A stretch of 64,000 bases of DNA. It comes from Aphelenchoides besseyi. Taxonomy: Eukaryota; Nematoda; Chromadorea; Rhabditida; Aphelenchoididae. Positions 43,227 to 54,063 of this stretch are shown piece by piece (position 1 is the first letter of the stretch; every line of letters starts with the position of its first letter). A program made the position numbers and the translations under genes. The stretch is taken from assembly GCA_024699855.1 (NCBI GenBank), contig JAMPIQ010000003.1, forward strand, positions 4,526,001 through 4,590,000. The letters are read 5' to 3'. The notes beneath the pieces are model-generated. The model saw only the letters and a program-made list of their open reading frames with translations, was not told the origin of the DNA and ran no database searches.

Positions 43227-45154
43227 GGCCGATCTTAAACAACCGATACAAACAACAAAGGGTCTAGTGCATTGTGTAATTGGCGATCGGGGGTATTTGG
43301 GTTCGTCTCTGAAATACTGCAAATATCGAGAAAGAAGGCTGGAGCGGTGAACGTGTGTAACCACGATTCTCGTCTAACGACAAAAACGCGTCACGAAGTC
43401 GCGCATACAAAGCGGGAGAATCGTCGGTTTTGTTAGAGCAAAAGCGTCTTCAGAATGTGAGAAAAGAAAGGAGCTCTTGATTAGCATTGGAATTACGCCA
43501 ATTACTCAACCAAAAACAACAACACTGTGATTCGAGCATTACGACATAGTCAAAAGCCGAGATTACGTGATATAAAGTCGAGGAGAAGTACGACCGTTTG
43601 TCTTAGACGACAGCAAAAGCTCGTGTAGTGATAAACGATGTCGTCGAATAGCTCGATTCTCTTGGGAAATTGCAAAGCAAAATCTAAACATCTCGAAACA
43701 TTGTGATTATCAAACCACTCTCCCTTCAAACCATGTCCCACTTCTCAACAATCCACTCCAATGGTACTGCAAGGTCCAACGAACTGAAGCGCGCTGGTTC
43801 CGGTCTCGCTAGAGCGGTGCGTTTCGTTTTGTCATCAAGCCCCCAAGTCGTCCATCAGCAGTGGGCCAAAGGTGGTCAAGAGCGGCGGGTTTGATGAATT
43901 GGCCACTCTCTCAAACCGAAATTGACGCGCCAACATGCCGCAGAAACGGACGTTGTGATTGGGGCCGCAAATTTCGAAAACAAATGACTCGCATGCCAAA
44001 TTTACGTTCTTCTTCGAAAATGATAAGTGAGTGAAATTGGCCGCCAACTGGAAGTTTCGTAGGAAACGTCAAATTAGATCAAGAGAGACGACACGTTTAA
44101 AACGCATTAGCATCCACGAGTCGATGTGACCACTCGAAAAAATGAACGGACGGCGACGTCGTTGAATTCGGAAATAAGCGCCACGAGCGAGCTAATTCGC
44201 GGCGTTTCAAAGTCGAAGGTAGCTGCGCGAAAAAATGTGGAATAAACGCTGAGCTTTGTAAATGGATGCCAGAGAAAGACGAACGTCCGCCAAACCAGTC
44301 GGATGCAAACAAAACGCGAATCGTCTTCGGTGTTTAGAAATATGCAAATGAGCGCGCAATCTTCTGGAATTCACTTGGATGATGAATCGAAGACGGCGGG
44401 TCGATTGAGAATCCACAGGAATTGATTAGTCGAAAGAAAACGAACGACTCGTCTTTGCGGTTTAACTAACGGTACGCGACTGGGAATGACGAAAAGGTGC
44501 GCAAGAATCGTCGGGATTCGAAGCGCAAGCGAATGCCGCCGAAGAAAATGGCCGCCAAATCATTCTCAAGGTCATTGTCCCTTTAATGCTAATTGCAAGG
44601 TGCTATGGAACAACAAACTTGTCCCTCAAACGCGAGTTCGTAAACTTTACAAGCAGTTAAAAACAACTTTCTAAACAAAAAATCGGAAATCGATGCGAAT
44701 GAATCACACCAAAACGGAAGCTGCGTGATCAACTTGATTCCCGTGTTTACGCTTGTTAATCAAACGAATTTTGGTACAAGACCAAAGTGGGTTGCAGTCG
44801 GAAGAAATTCATCACCTGTCATGTCAGTGCGTGAATCGAACGGAAAGCAAAAACCGAAAATGCTTCTCGATCGGGACTATCTCTAACTTGTGGGTAAAAA
44901 TTTTCTCTTACCGACCGTTGGGTTTCGTCGCACATTTTAAACAATTTCAAGAGTGGGGATGAGAATCTTTTTCTTCATTTGCTTACCGCTCTAATCCTCC
45001 GCACTGACCTCTCACTATTTTTCGGCTTGTGATTTTGCATTCAACACACTCGACGCTATTGATCTTCAGTTCAATTGTCTTCGTACGCCCATAATTGAGA
45101 CTCGAGACCAAATGAAGGCCGCGTCAAAGCTTTCTTCTTATTCCAATTGGTTGA
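43227..45154. other. Long intergenic region (divergent promoters)
   Basis: About 1.9 kb upstream of both the phosphatase gene and the small membrane-protein gene. Short frames at 43,703, 43,835 and 44,486 lack any protein signature. No tRNA, repeat or hairpin of note was seen. Probably cis-regulatory. Confidence 0.4.
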
Positions 45155-45160
45155 TTTCAG
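45155..45160 (+). promoter_or_regulatory. Probable spliced-leader acceptor
   Basis: TTTCAG followed by a 19-nt leader to the ATG at 45,180, with no convincing upstream exon. The layout is typical of nematode trans-splicing. Confidence 0.45.
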
Positions 45161-45179
45161 TTTCAAAGAAAACGCTAAT

Positions 45180-45960
45180 ATGCAACGATTTGTATTTTGG
45201 TTTGCAACAATTTCCACCGTAATTTTAATTCTTCAAATAGATCCCACTGCGACATCGCCAATACGCTGCAAATGTCAAGAATGCGGGAATACAACCGCAA
45301 TCGCTTCAAACAACTCCACTGATGAAACGGCGATGTTGATGTGAGTTAACGTTCCATTAAAGTAGTGTATTCTTCTCTTTCAGCGCTATGATGTTCGATT
45401 TTGACGACGACAATTCGACCACTCCGACTGTCGATCGATTCAAACGAGAGTCTTTGTACCAACGACGACCCTGTGATTCACGTTTCCAAATCGAGCTGCT
45501 TTTGATTCCGCTATCAATTCTGTTTATTCCCATTTCCATTTGCTGCTTTTTATTGGCGAACTGCTATTGCGGACCAAAAGACACGAGAGCAAAAGTGATC
45601 CGTAAAGTTGAAGTATATTCATTTGAAATTTGTTTACAGATACCCGAACAAATGTTTGGCTTTCGGATTCAACCCACTCCTCGACGTCGTAATGATACGG
45701 TCTCTTCGTTGAACTTTGGCGATGGCTTTGTACAACGTAAAAGATCACAAAAAACCAAATTCAACACGAAAGTTCTTGGTAAGTTGTTGTTGCACTCAAC
45801 AATTTGCTGTTTAGTTATTGAAAGACGTCGAGAGTCGGCTATTACGACTTCGAGTGCTTCGCCCGATTTGAACAAAAATGCCGAGAAAAGAACACAATTT
45901 GCGACAAACATAACGATTCTAAATCAAGGACGACGATCGTCGAAGATCCGTGAACTTTGA
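45180..45960 (+). CDS. Small single-pass membrane protein, unknown family
   Basis: Four exons: 45,180-45,340, 45,384-45,606, 45,640-45,778 and 45,815-45,960, all phase-consistent. The N-terminus is a signal peptide (FVFWFATISTVILILQIDPT), followed by a short ectodomain with four closely spaced cysteines (CKCQECG) and an N-glycosylation-rich stretch (NTTAIASNNSTDE). The transmembrane helix (IELLLIPLSILFIPISICCF) leads into a Cys-rich juxtamembrane (LANCYCGP) that could be palmitoylated, and a basic Ser/Thr-rich cytoplasmic tail ending RRSSKIREL. About 205 residues. No family is recognised; the architecture suggests a cell-surface receptor accessory or adhesion protein. Confidence 0.7.
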
Positions 45961-46339
45961 TTCGGATACTTCGATTCTTTATACCTCAAAGCTTTACGTG
46001 TATTAGTTTATCTCACGGGTACCGAGCACACTCAATCAAACGCACGTTGCAATTAAACGAATTCTGGTTTATTGTGTAAAATGTCCGCTTTTTACAGCGT
46101 AAGTTCGTTTTTTCTTACGAACAAAAAGCGTTTACTTTGGTGGAAGAGTTGAACTTAAAAACATTAAAAAGAAAACAAACTTCTAGCAATCAAGACTGAA
46201 CGAAATAGATGGCTATTGCTAAAAGAAAGATTGTAACTGAAACACGTGTTCTGGAAACAAAGTTGCAGTAATCTCGATCATTGCAGAAGCAGTACAGAAA
46301 TCTAAGCATACGAGTCGAATTCCGGTATTAAAGAGGAGC
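45961..46339. other. Intergenic (convergent 3' ends)
   Basis: Tail-to-tail spacer; it holds the 3' UTRs of both neighbours. Nothing else is recognised. Confidence 0.5.
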
Positions 46340-46805
46340 TTACTGTTTGGGTGGATTGGCGTTGTCCATGACTGGATAACATTTTTTGTTTTCGATTGCC
46401 GTATTGTTTGCTTGTGAACTGATCGAATTGGAGAAATAGCAATCTGATTTGAAGGTTATGTAACTCTTGGACTTTACGATCGGATCCACAATCTTCACAC
46501 AGAAATTTGGAGTGGCGCAGTTATTATTTCTGTTATTACATGATGACACCTTGAAAAGACTCTTTTGTTCAATCGAAGCAAGCAACTTACGGCATTTTTG
46601 TCCGGATACCACTTACTGAACCTAAACAACAGGAGATGTTATTGGATTGAAAACATCGCCAAACCCAAAGCTACTTACCCTGAACATTGTGCACATGTCA
46701 AGGAAACAGCGGCTAAATTGAAAGTGTAAATTGTCAAAAACGTGGTATCAATTTACCGTGAATCAAAAACTCGATCGATAGAATTAACGTTAGAAATTTT
46801 CGCAT
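46340..46805 (-). CDS. Small secreted Ly6/three-finger-like protein
   Basis: ATG at 46,805. Exons are joined across four short introns (near 46,757-46,715, 46,682-46,624, and 46,591-46,552). The product is about 105 residues: a signal peptide (MRKFLTLILSIEFLIHAAVS), then LTCAQCSG, a CNNRNNNC / FCVKIVDP core, KSDCYFSN and a late Cys in NKKCYPVMDN. The LxCxxC start and cysteine spacing resemble Ly6/uPAR or activin-receptor-like three-finger folds common among nematode secreted proteins. No GPI-anchor signal is obvious at the C-terminus (NPPKQ). The identification rests on cysteine pattern alone. Confidence 0.6.
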
Positions 46806-47823
46806 CGCGATTTTGACGTCGACACTAATAATTTGGCTTCTTCTTTTGACGAATTTGTAAGGAAGAATGAATGTAAAACCACCGAAATACCATGACGATA
46901 ATACTAAAAACTACGAAACGACAGAAGTTTCTATTTCAAAACGCGTTTCCACTTACGATCGTACAAGGTTCCCAATAGCAACGAACAAAACGCGACGATT
47001 AATATATGAACTTGGAATGCTAATCAACACGCAATCAGATTAGTGTTTCTGCGTCATTGGTGAAATCGTAAATGTTAATTAATCGAATAACGGAAACTTA
47101 TCCGGTCAAACGACAGCCGGGGAGAAGTGAAATCGGCGTACGTTTATTGTTCTTTACGGTTGTCACGTCTGGATGGAAGTGTGCGAGTCAGTTGAATGAT
47201 AAGATTGATCTATGGAGCTTTTTTGTTACACTACATCGTGATACCCCGCGCATTTACAGAGTATGATTCTGCGTATCGTTTCGAGGTTTGTGAATGCTAG
47301 TATTCGGCATTCGAAATGCTTTGCAGCAATATATTTTCATTCTCGATAATCTTTTAGTTATTTCGATTCAGCTATGATGTTCTGTTAGGAAGTAATATTG
47401 ACGTCGAGATCCCGCTAATTGCATTAGTTGGCGTCGTTCATCCTAAAACCAACTAAACCCTAAGATACGTAACAATACCCTAAAAAGTCGCATCCGTGAC
47501 TACAAAACGAACAACATAAACTGAGTCACAAGGGCTTAATCCTATCTGCGCGAATAAAATCTAACGAAGCAGACCGGTCGCTTCGACGTGAGTCGTTTCG
47601 AGATGCAAATCCGCTCGTTACTTCGGGGAATCTTCGTTTTAACTCATTTTCAGTCTGATAATCACTCACGACTCTTCGTTTTTATGTTGTTTTTGTTATC
47701 TCAGTTAATCAATCAAAACTACAATCTTAGTCAACACCCATTTCGTTTAGTGTTTTTCGCCGAGTATAAAAATCGAGTTAATCGCATATAACAGTTGGAT
47801 TGTCCATACTTAGCCTTCAGAAA
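46806..47823. other. Intergenic (divergent promoters)
   Basis: One kilobase upstream of both the Ly6-like gene and the GRL gene. Short frames only; no RNA gene or repeat is recognised. A TATA-like TATAAAAAT lies at about 47,765, about 60 nt before the GRL start codon. Confidence 0.45.
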
Positions 47824-49369
47824 ATGCATCGACTTACTTGGTTAGTCTATTTCTGTACGCTTACTGGGATTTGTTCTCAAAACTGGAATACGGTAAATAA
47901 ATAAATTTGTTGTGCCATCGAATATTTTCTTTTGCAGACGATCTTTAGTGCTCCACCAAGTGGTTTGCCAGTTCGACGTGTGTACATTCACAATCGTCCC
48001 GTTTATGTTCGACAACTGTTCATGATACCACAAAGAATCGATCTCGGTAGCTTCGGTTAACCAAGCAGTCATTAAGTAATTGTATCTTTAGAAAAAACAC
48101 ACGGGAATACTGATGCACTTTTAACCAACGATGAAACTCTCACTTTACGTTCCAAACGTAGTGGATTTCCTCCAATTGTCCCGTTTGCTGCACCCGCTGC
48201 AAATGCTGGAGCTGCACCTGCTGCAAGTGCTGCAGCTGCTTCGTCGGCTAGTGCTGCAGCTGCTTCGTCGGCTAATGCGGCGGGTAATAACAAGCAAAAA
48301 AATAAGCAAAAAGGGAGTCGTCAAAACGATTTTTTGGCTGCAATGTCTTTCTCGATAAGTTCAAACGAACAGATAACTTTTCCACCTACAAAAACTTTTT
48401 ATTAGAAAACTTTTCATTCATTTAACTTTGTTTAGCAGCCTCGTATTACTCTTATGCTCCGGCGGCTCCACAAACTTTCTATCAGCCTTCAGTGCCATCG
48501 TCTTTTCCCGCACAACCAGCAAAAGTGATATTACCTATTAGTCCTGCTATTGCTGCACCAGCCGTTGTTCCTCCACAACCTGTGCCGCTAATTCAACCGC
48601 TTCCTATTCAACCGTCACCACAACCTATCGGCGAATTGCCAGTTGCTGAACCAGAAGTTACTCGGCCAAACTATCCGCTTCCATCTTGCTATACAAACAA
48701 GTTAGTTTCTTATTCTAATTGCATTTATGAGTTATGTGTTTTAGCTACGGTTTTATGTGGTAAGTTGAGCACAATGATTTGTCTATTATATTCGAATAGC
48801 TGTAACAATGAAGTCGAAGATGGAATGGTTAGATCATTCAACGAACTCAAGGAATCTCGTGCTGATTGGTCTTCTTGTAACCTGCAACAAATAAGTAATC
48901 GTGTTCAACAGAACCTCGAACGAGAGTACAACACTTCGTTTGAAGTCATTGTCGGGGTTGGCGATTACGCATCACGGTTTGGTTGCTATAAAAATCAAAC
49001 TAATCGTATGATTTAGATCACATTTCTGGAGGTTCGAGTAATATTTGAAAAAGTTTCTATTTCTGTTTCAGCAATTTAATTTGCAAAGTTGAGTTGGATG
49101 GAAAGTTTATTCTCAGTTACGCAACAGCGCATGCCGACGCAGAGGTATTGTTTTCCAATGGATAATCTGATCTTCAACACCTTTTTTAGGACTATCCCGA
49201 AGGTGGTGCTAACGTTGGACAGAATGGTGACGACAGTGGAAGTTATCGTGAAAATAATAACGCTAATGCCTACCCATCAAGTCCGCCGAATGACGACGCT
49301 TATGGCAACGAAGCATCAGCAAAAAACGAAGGATCGTACAAGAAATTCAATTTCTCATTTCGTATTTAA
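47824..49369 (+). CDS. Ground-like (GRL) secreted protein
   Basis: Nematode-specific, Hedgehog-related secreted protein family thought to act in cuticle and apical extracellular matrix. ATG at 47,824; signal peptide MHRLTWLVYFCTLTGICSQ. Exons are separated by introns of about 40-110 nt. A low-complexity central part follows: alternating Ala/Ser (ANAGAAPAASAAAASSASAA), then Pro-rich (AAPAVVPPQPVPLIQPLPIQ). The ground-like domain begins at about 48,685 with CYTNNYGFMCCNNEVEDGM (spliced over two introns), then CNLQQISNRVQQNLEREYN, SFEVIVGVGDYASRF and, after introns, NLICKVELDGKFILSYAT. An acidic Gly/Asn-rich tail ends KFNFSFRI. One junction near 49,035-49,073 is off by one base. Confidence 0.85.
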
Positions 49370-49545
49370 GCTATTTGGTTATTGTTTTTTACCGCATATC
49401 AACATCGATTACACGCACTTAATTATTGCTATTTATTAATCATAAACAAAAAATTACCCTGCCGTTAATCGATCATATACCCGTTACATCTTGGATAACA
49501 AAAAACATGATAAAGTTAACAATATGTAGAGCGAAGATCTTGTTA

Positions 49546-51240
49546 TCAAATGGACTTCTTAGTCCCCAGCAGTCGATTAGCCAGTTCACCATCAGCTTCA
49601 CAACTCTTCGACCACGACTCTCGAATATCGGGAATCGTGTAGACGGGCAGAACGGGCATTTGCAACAGTCGACAAAGTTGACAGATTCCAACTGGTCGTT
49701 CCAACTCGTCGTGTTCCAAACCATCGAGAAAAATGACTTCGTACCTTTCCCTCCATGCAAAGTATTTCCTGTGAAAAGATGTTATAGTGAATGAAAACCG
49801 TTGACTTACATGTATTCGTCCAAGTTACGCGTTAGAAGTATTAAATGACGACTCATTTCTTCGACTGTTGAATAATCGTCAAATGCAATAAATGAGTTCG
49901 GCGGAGCATAGGGTTCGACAATGCTTCGCTTCAGGACAATTGGAACAATCGTGTGCTGGTAACCTTGCGACCAAAACTTTTCGGTAATGTAATCGCGACA
50001 TATGCTGTTTTCCAAAGCCAAATAGAAGTAGTAACTGCAACATAAAACGATTAAATTGCTATCTTGTTTTTAAAAATTACTCGGTATTCAGCATATCTTC
50101 ACATTTCTTTTCACCTTTCGTACACTGTTGTTTGCCACAAGCGCCATAAACATCCACGTCGACGTATTCCTGCAAAAACTTCAAACAATGAAACTTTTCG
50201 TATTCACCTGCAGTTTTTTGACCAAAGCTTCTCGACCACTATTCGTCGAACAGCTGAAAAAGTGTTGGATTAACCATCAAATAAATGTACGAAGAACTTA
50301 CTGACTTACAAACCAAGCAGCTGTTTTTGTTTTTCCACGAATCAAAGTTGAGTTCACCGTGTTCTTTACTGGGGTCCATGATTGAGGCGCTAATTTCACT
50401 GTGTAACCTACAAGGTATTATAGAATAATAACAAATTATTTTTACCGTAAGGCGAAGCAACTGGAGAATCGTGACGAAATCCGATAGTCATGTTGAAGTA
50501 TTGTTTTTCTTCGAACATTCCTCCATAATTTATAGGTGATTCCTGAACGAACGTGTAATCAATTGGGTTCAAATAACACCACCTGTGAAGACATCAGGAC
50601 ATAGCCGTGAAAGTGACCTTTGGAAGCCGGTTGACTGTTAATGTAGGCGTGAGCTACTTCTTGATTTGTGTTCACTTCGCAGTTCCACTCCGGACATCTG
50701 CAAATTAAACTTCATGTCGAATGTTTGTGTTGAAATGACAAACCCGCCAAGATTCGGTTGTTGAAATGAGGAAGCGGAAAAAATGAACTTCTTCGTGACT
50801 AAACGGCAATAGAAACTGTTCAGCAAACCGACTTACAGTTTTGAACGACTGTCAGACGTTCTCGTAAGTTTGGTTGTCCAGAAGCAACAAGAATATCTTC
50901 AACGAACAGGGTCCGACCTTTGTACTTCATTTTGTGAACAAAATTAGATGACAAGCCATCAACTTTCGACTTCACTTCTAAACAGCAGATTGTAACAAAA
51001 GTCTCAAATGAAATGTCAACCTGTTGATTGAGCAACTTTCTTGAAGACAAGCGGCTTCGGTCGTTGCTCTCTTTCGTATTCCATTTCAATCATCTAAAGA
51101 CAGTGTTCGCGTGTTTATAATCTCGAACTTACTCGAGGAGCCAAGAAAGGTCGAAGCCATAAGGGCATAGTAAGAACATAAAGAAATGTGAAGGCAATCA
51201 GAAACGAACGCCAATAAAATTTAATTCCTCGCCAACCCAT
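49546..51240 (-). CDS. Alpha-1,3-fucosyltransferase (GT10 family)
   Basis: Golgi type II enzyme that transfers fucose from GDP-fucose to N-glycans. ATG at 51,240; short cytosolic MGWRGIKFYWR followed by a membrane anchor (SFLIAFTFLYVLTMPLWLRP). A stem region and N-terminal domain follow, including ESPINYGGMFEEKQYFNMTI and GFRHDSPVASPYG. The C-terminal GT10 signature is clear: YYFYLALENSICRDYITEKF, then TIVPIVLKR and YAPPNSFIAFDDYSTVEEM, and KYFAWRERYEV. Introns are 40-140 nt; the junction between about 50,836 and 50,700 is uncertain and off by one. The C-terminus is LANRLLGTKKSI. Nematodes have several paralogues and I cannot say which. Confidence 0.87.
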
Positions 51241-52181
51241 AACTGCATCTGAAACTAACCGTCAGAATAAGAGAACAACCGACACTTGGGATTTGCATAA
51301 ATTTCAAAATTAAAATGAGTTCTGTTCACAAATTCGATTGCTAGTACTTCCTGTTGCGTAAAAAACAGATACTACAGAGAATTTAGCTGTGAACTGACCA
51401 ATCCAAAGCGATTTCAATCGCTCCTCAAGTCGATATACTCCGGTGCTTCTATCGACACACAAGGAAAGTAACCTCAAAGTCATTTGTTCGATAGAAACCT
51501 TTTGAACGTGCTTTAAGTCGCGAACAACACCCGTTGCGTTAAATGTTACAAATCGACGTTGCGAAGACGGTGAATGTATGAATTTGTTACAAAAGAAAAC
51601 CCGATGGCCATTTCAAGAAGAAAACCCCGAAAACAGTGACCAGTGAACCCGCAGACGTGAAGATGTCTTTTTACATTAAACGTGAGTTTGTCGACTTGAA
51701 GTCGTGAGTCGAAATTGGCAACACACGACCAAAACAAATTGACTGTGCGATCGCAAAGCCGCCCAACAGTCGATGGGATTACCGACTGTTCGTGATCGAC
51801 GGTTTCAATAACGAAACACGTCGATTAGCTGGGAACGAGCAGAGACTGAGTCCAAAGCGATTAAAATTGCAAAATAGGAATCCAAACGTGTTTAATCAGA
51901 GCCATTTCATTTTACGAGGATTCAGAATGACGACTTTTGGTTCGAAAGCTAATGTTCTACTGCTCTTGAGTTTTTTAAACGCGCAACATTCTTCGTCACT
52001 TTGACTTTCCCTATTCACCTGCCGTTAGCACAACAATGCGGGAAACCAGTCGTTTTCTCTTGTGCCATGACGACTAACCAGAAGGCCGTTAGAAACAAAA
52101 CGAAGGATGAGCTGTCAAATACTTGGAATATGCGTTTACTCTCCAACCAAAAGTCACAACAAATTAGCCAACGCCAATCGT
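51241..52181. other. Intergenic
   Basis: About 0.9 kb upstream of the fucosyltransferase gene and downstream of the basic membrane-protein gene. No coding region, repeat or RNA gene is recognised. Confidence 0.45.
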
Positions 52182-52622
52182 TCACATTGAAATACGAACT
52201 GTTTCTAGACCGGCAACGTTACGTTTCGAACGTCGAGAAATCGATTTGAGTTGAACGTTCTTTTTTGGTTTCACGTTCTTCCAAGTGCTCGATTTTTTCT
52301 TTTCCGAATTCTCTTCACGTTTCTGTGAACGTTTACTTGCGGTTCCAGCTGTTGAAGCGGCTTGATTGTTGACTCGCTTCTTCTTCGGTTTGTTTCGCTT
52401 CGCAATCTAAATCAAAGCGAATAATGAGCTTTTAAATCCGGCTGATACCATTGAATCAAGTACTTTGTTGATTGTTGGTTCGAAAGTTAGCATTATGATG
52501 CGAGTGAAGATTAGCAAGACGAACATTACGACGCAAACTCCAAGCCACCGGATGAGAACATCGAAACGTTTCAGTCGATGAGTAAGCTGAGGATCCAAAG
52601 TTGTGGTAGTCGAGTTGGACAT
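52182..52622 (-). CDS. Small membrane protein with very basic tail
   Basis: Two exons: 52,622 to about 52,449 and about 52,406-52,182. The N-terminal 25 residues (MSNSTTTTLDPQLTHRLKRF) precede one transmembrane helix (WLGVCVVMFVLLIFTRIIML). After the intron comes a strongly lysine/arginine-rich tail (KRNKPKKKRVNNQAASTAGT, ... KSSTWKNVKPKKN) ending TVRISM; about 130 residues. With no signal peptide cleavage site, it could sit in the ER or inner nuclear membrane with the basic tail binding nucleic acid or chromatin; this is inference. No family is recognised. Its start is 201 nt from the divergent Lustrin-domain gene, so the two share a promoter region. Confidence 0.6.
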
Positions 52623-52823
52623 ATTTTGAGACCGTAGATTGTGCTTCAAAAATGGTGAAATGACCAGACGACAACTCCTTTTTCGTTCCCGTTTATTCAA
52701 ATTTCTACTAAGAAACGTTGGACAACAAAACTTCCATGGTGTTAATTGTTCATCTGACGAAAAACAGTTGCACAAACATTACCAACTAGTTGGCCATTCA
52801 AACAGTTTTTGCGTTTGTTTGAA

Positions 52824-54033
52824 ATGTTGAGTTTTTTTATTGCGCTTTTTATTTTTGTTGCTAAGTTTTGTCCAACTTATTTGGCTCAATCTTCGAGGTT
52901 CCATTGTCCCCGTAATGTTCCGTATTTCTCGACAACCCCGTGCTCTACGGACCCAACAAAATTTCGTTGGTAAGAACAACGGGATGGGAATTAACTTCTC
53001 TTCTCACAGTCCACCCGGTTATCGTTGTCGACCGGCAATATCAGACGAGGACGAGAACCTGGTTGCATTTTTGTGCTGCGAATCAGCGGAAATGAGCGTA
53101 ACGGAATGTACATAGACGTCTTGACATCCAATAAACCTTTCAATTTTTAGATTTTCTTGAATCGGATCTTTCACCGAAGATCGTACCACGAATTCCGCTT
53201 TCGATGCTACGGCGAGTAGTTATGATCGATCGACATTCCGACGTTCAACTTCAAACCATGGGCATTGATGCTGATGGCTAGTGATTAAACACTTGAATTT
53301 TCTCTCATTCAAACATTTAGTTTCGGGTGTTGATTTGCAAGCCAACGACACGGCCACGTATTCCGTTCTCGATTCCGTTGAATTCCAATATCCACTTGAT
53401 CCCAGTGGCGGTCATTTCGTTCATTTTTTAGTTGGCATAAGTAAGTGGTTGCTTTGGAACTTTGCGTAACTCGTTTGCAGGACCACTTTCACGACCTTCA
53501 GCCCTTCAGTTGTATTTCGATTATCCGTCTTTTGCAAATCCAACACTCAATCTCACAGAACTTGATAGACGATCTAGACGAGGATACGTAGAGTTTATTT
53601 CAAATGAAACTTTGCCGTTTGAAGAATTCTGTATGTTTATCATCGCGATTGAAGGTCTTTATTGCGTTTAGATCGCAGTATGATTTTGGTGTTGGTTTGG
53701 CAAACTGATGGACAGCTTTTGCCAACAGCACCTCCACGAGAAATGGATTCCGAAATCGGGCGTTTGATGCAAAGAGTCAACGGAGATATCGGGAAATTTT
53801 TGAGCAGTGAACTCGTTGGACAGAAACTTGGTGCTCCTGTAGCCGGGACTTTTTTCCATGTAAATACAATTCAATAAGTGTAATTGATTGGTTTTTAGGT
53901 TACTACTCGAAACACGGTCTTCAAGACCGGAGCTCAACATCCCGATCAAGCATCAGAAACGGAAAGTTGTCGACCGTTTTACAAAAACATTTACACGTTC
54001 GTTTTCTTTGGCGTCCTTTTAGCACAATTTTGA
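52824..54033 (+). CDS. Secreted/membrane protein with Lustrin-type cysteine-rich domain
   Basis: ATG at 52,824; signal peptide MLSFFIALFIFVAKFCPTYL. Directly after it, a cysteine module (FHCPRNVPYFSTTPCSTDP, then RCPPGYRCRPAIS...FLCC) fits the Lustrin_cystein repeat found in many nematode secreted proteins. The remaining 270 residues, spliced over five short introns, have no recognised domain: SDLSPKIVPRIPLSMLRRVV, VDLQANDTATYSVLDSVEFQ, YVEFISNETLPFEEF, RSMILVLVWQTDGQLLPTAP, LVGQKLGAPVAGTFFHVTTR. The end is hydrophobic (YKNIYTFVFFGVLLAQF), possibly a GPI-attachment signal or C-terminal anchor. The junction at about 53,280-53,321 is off by one base. Converges on the PIG-G gene with 30 nt between stops. 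Confidence 0.65.
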
Positions 54034-54063
54034 TAATTTTATCATAATAATTGCACTCGTATA

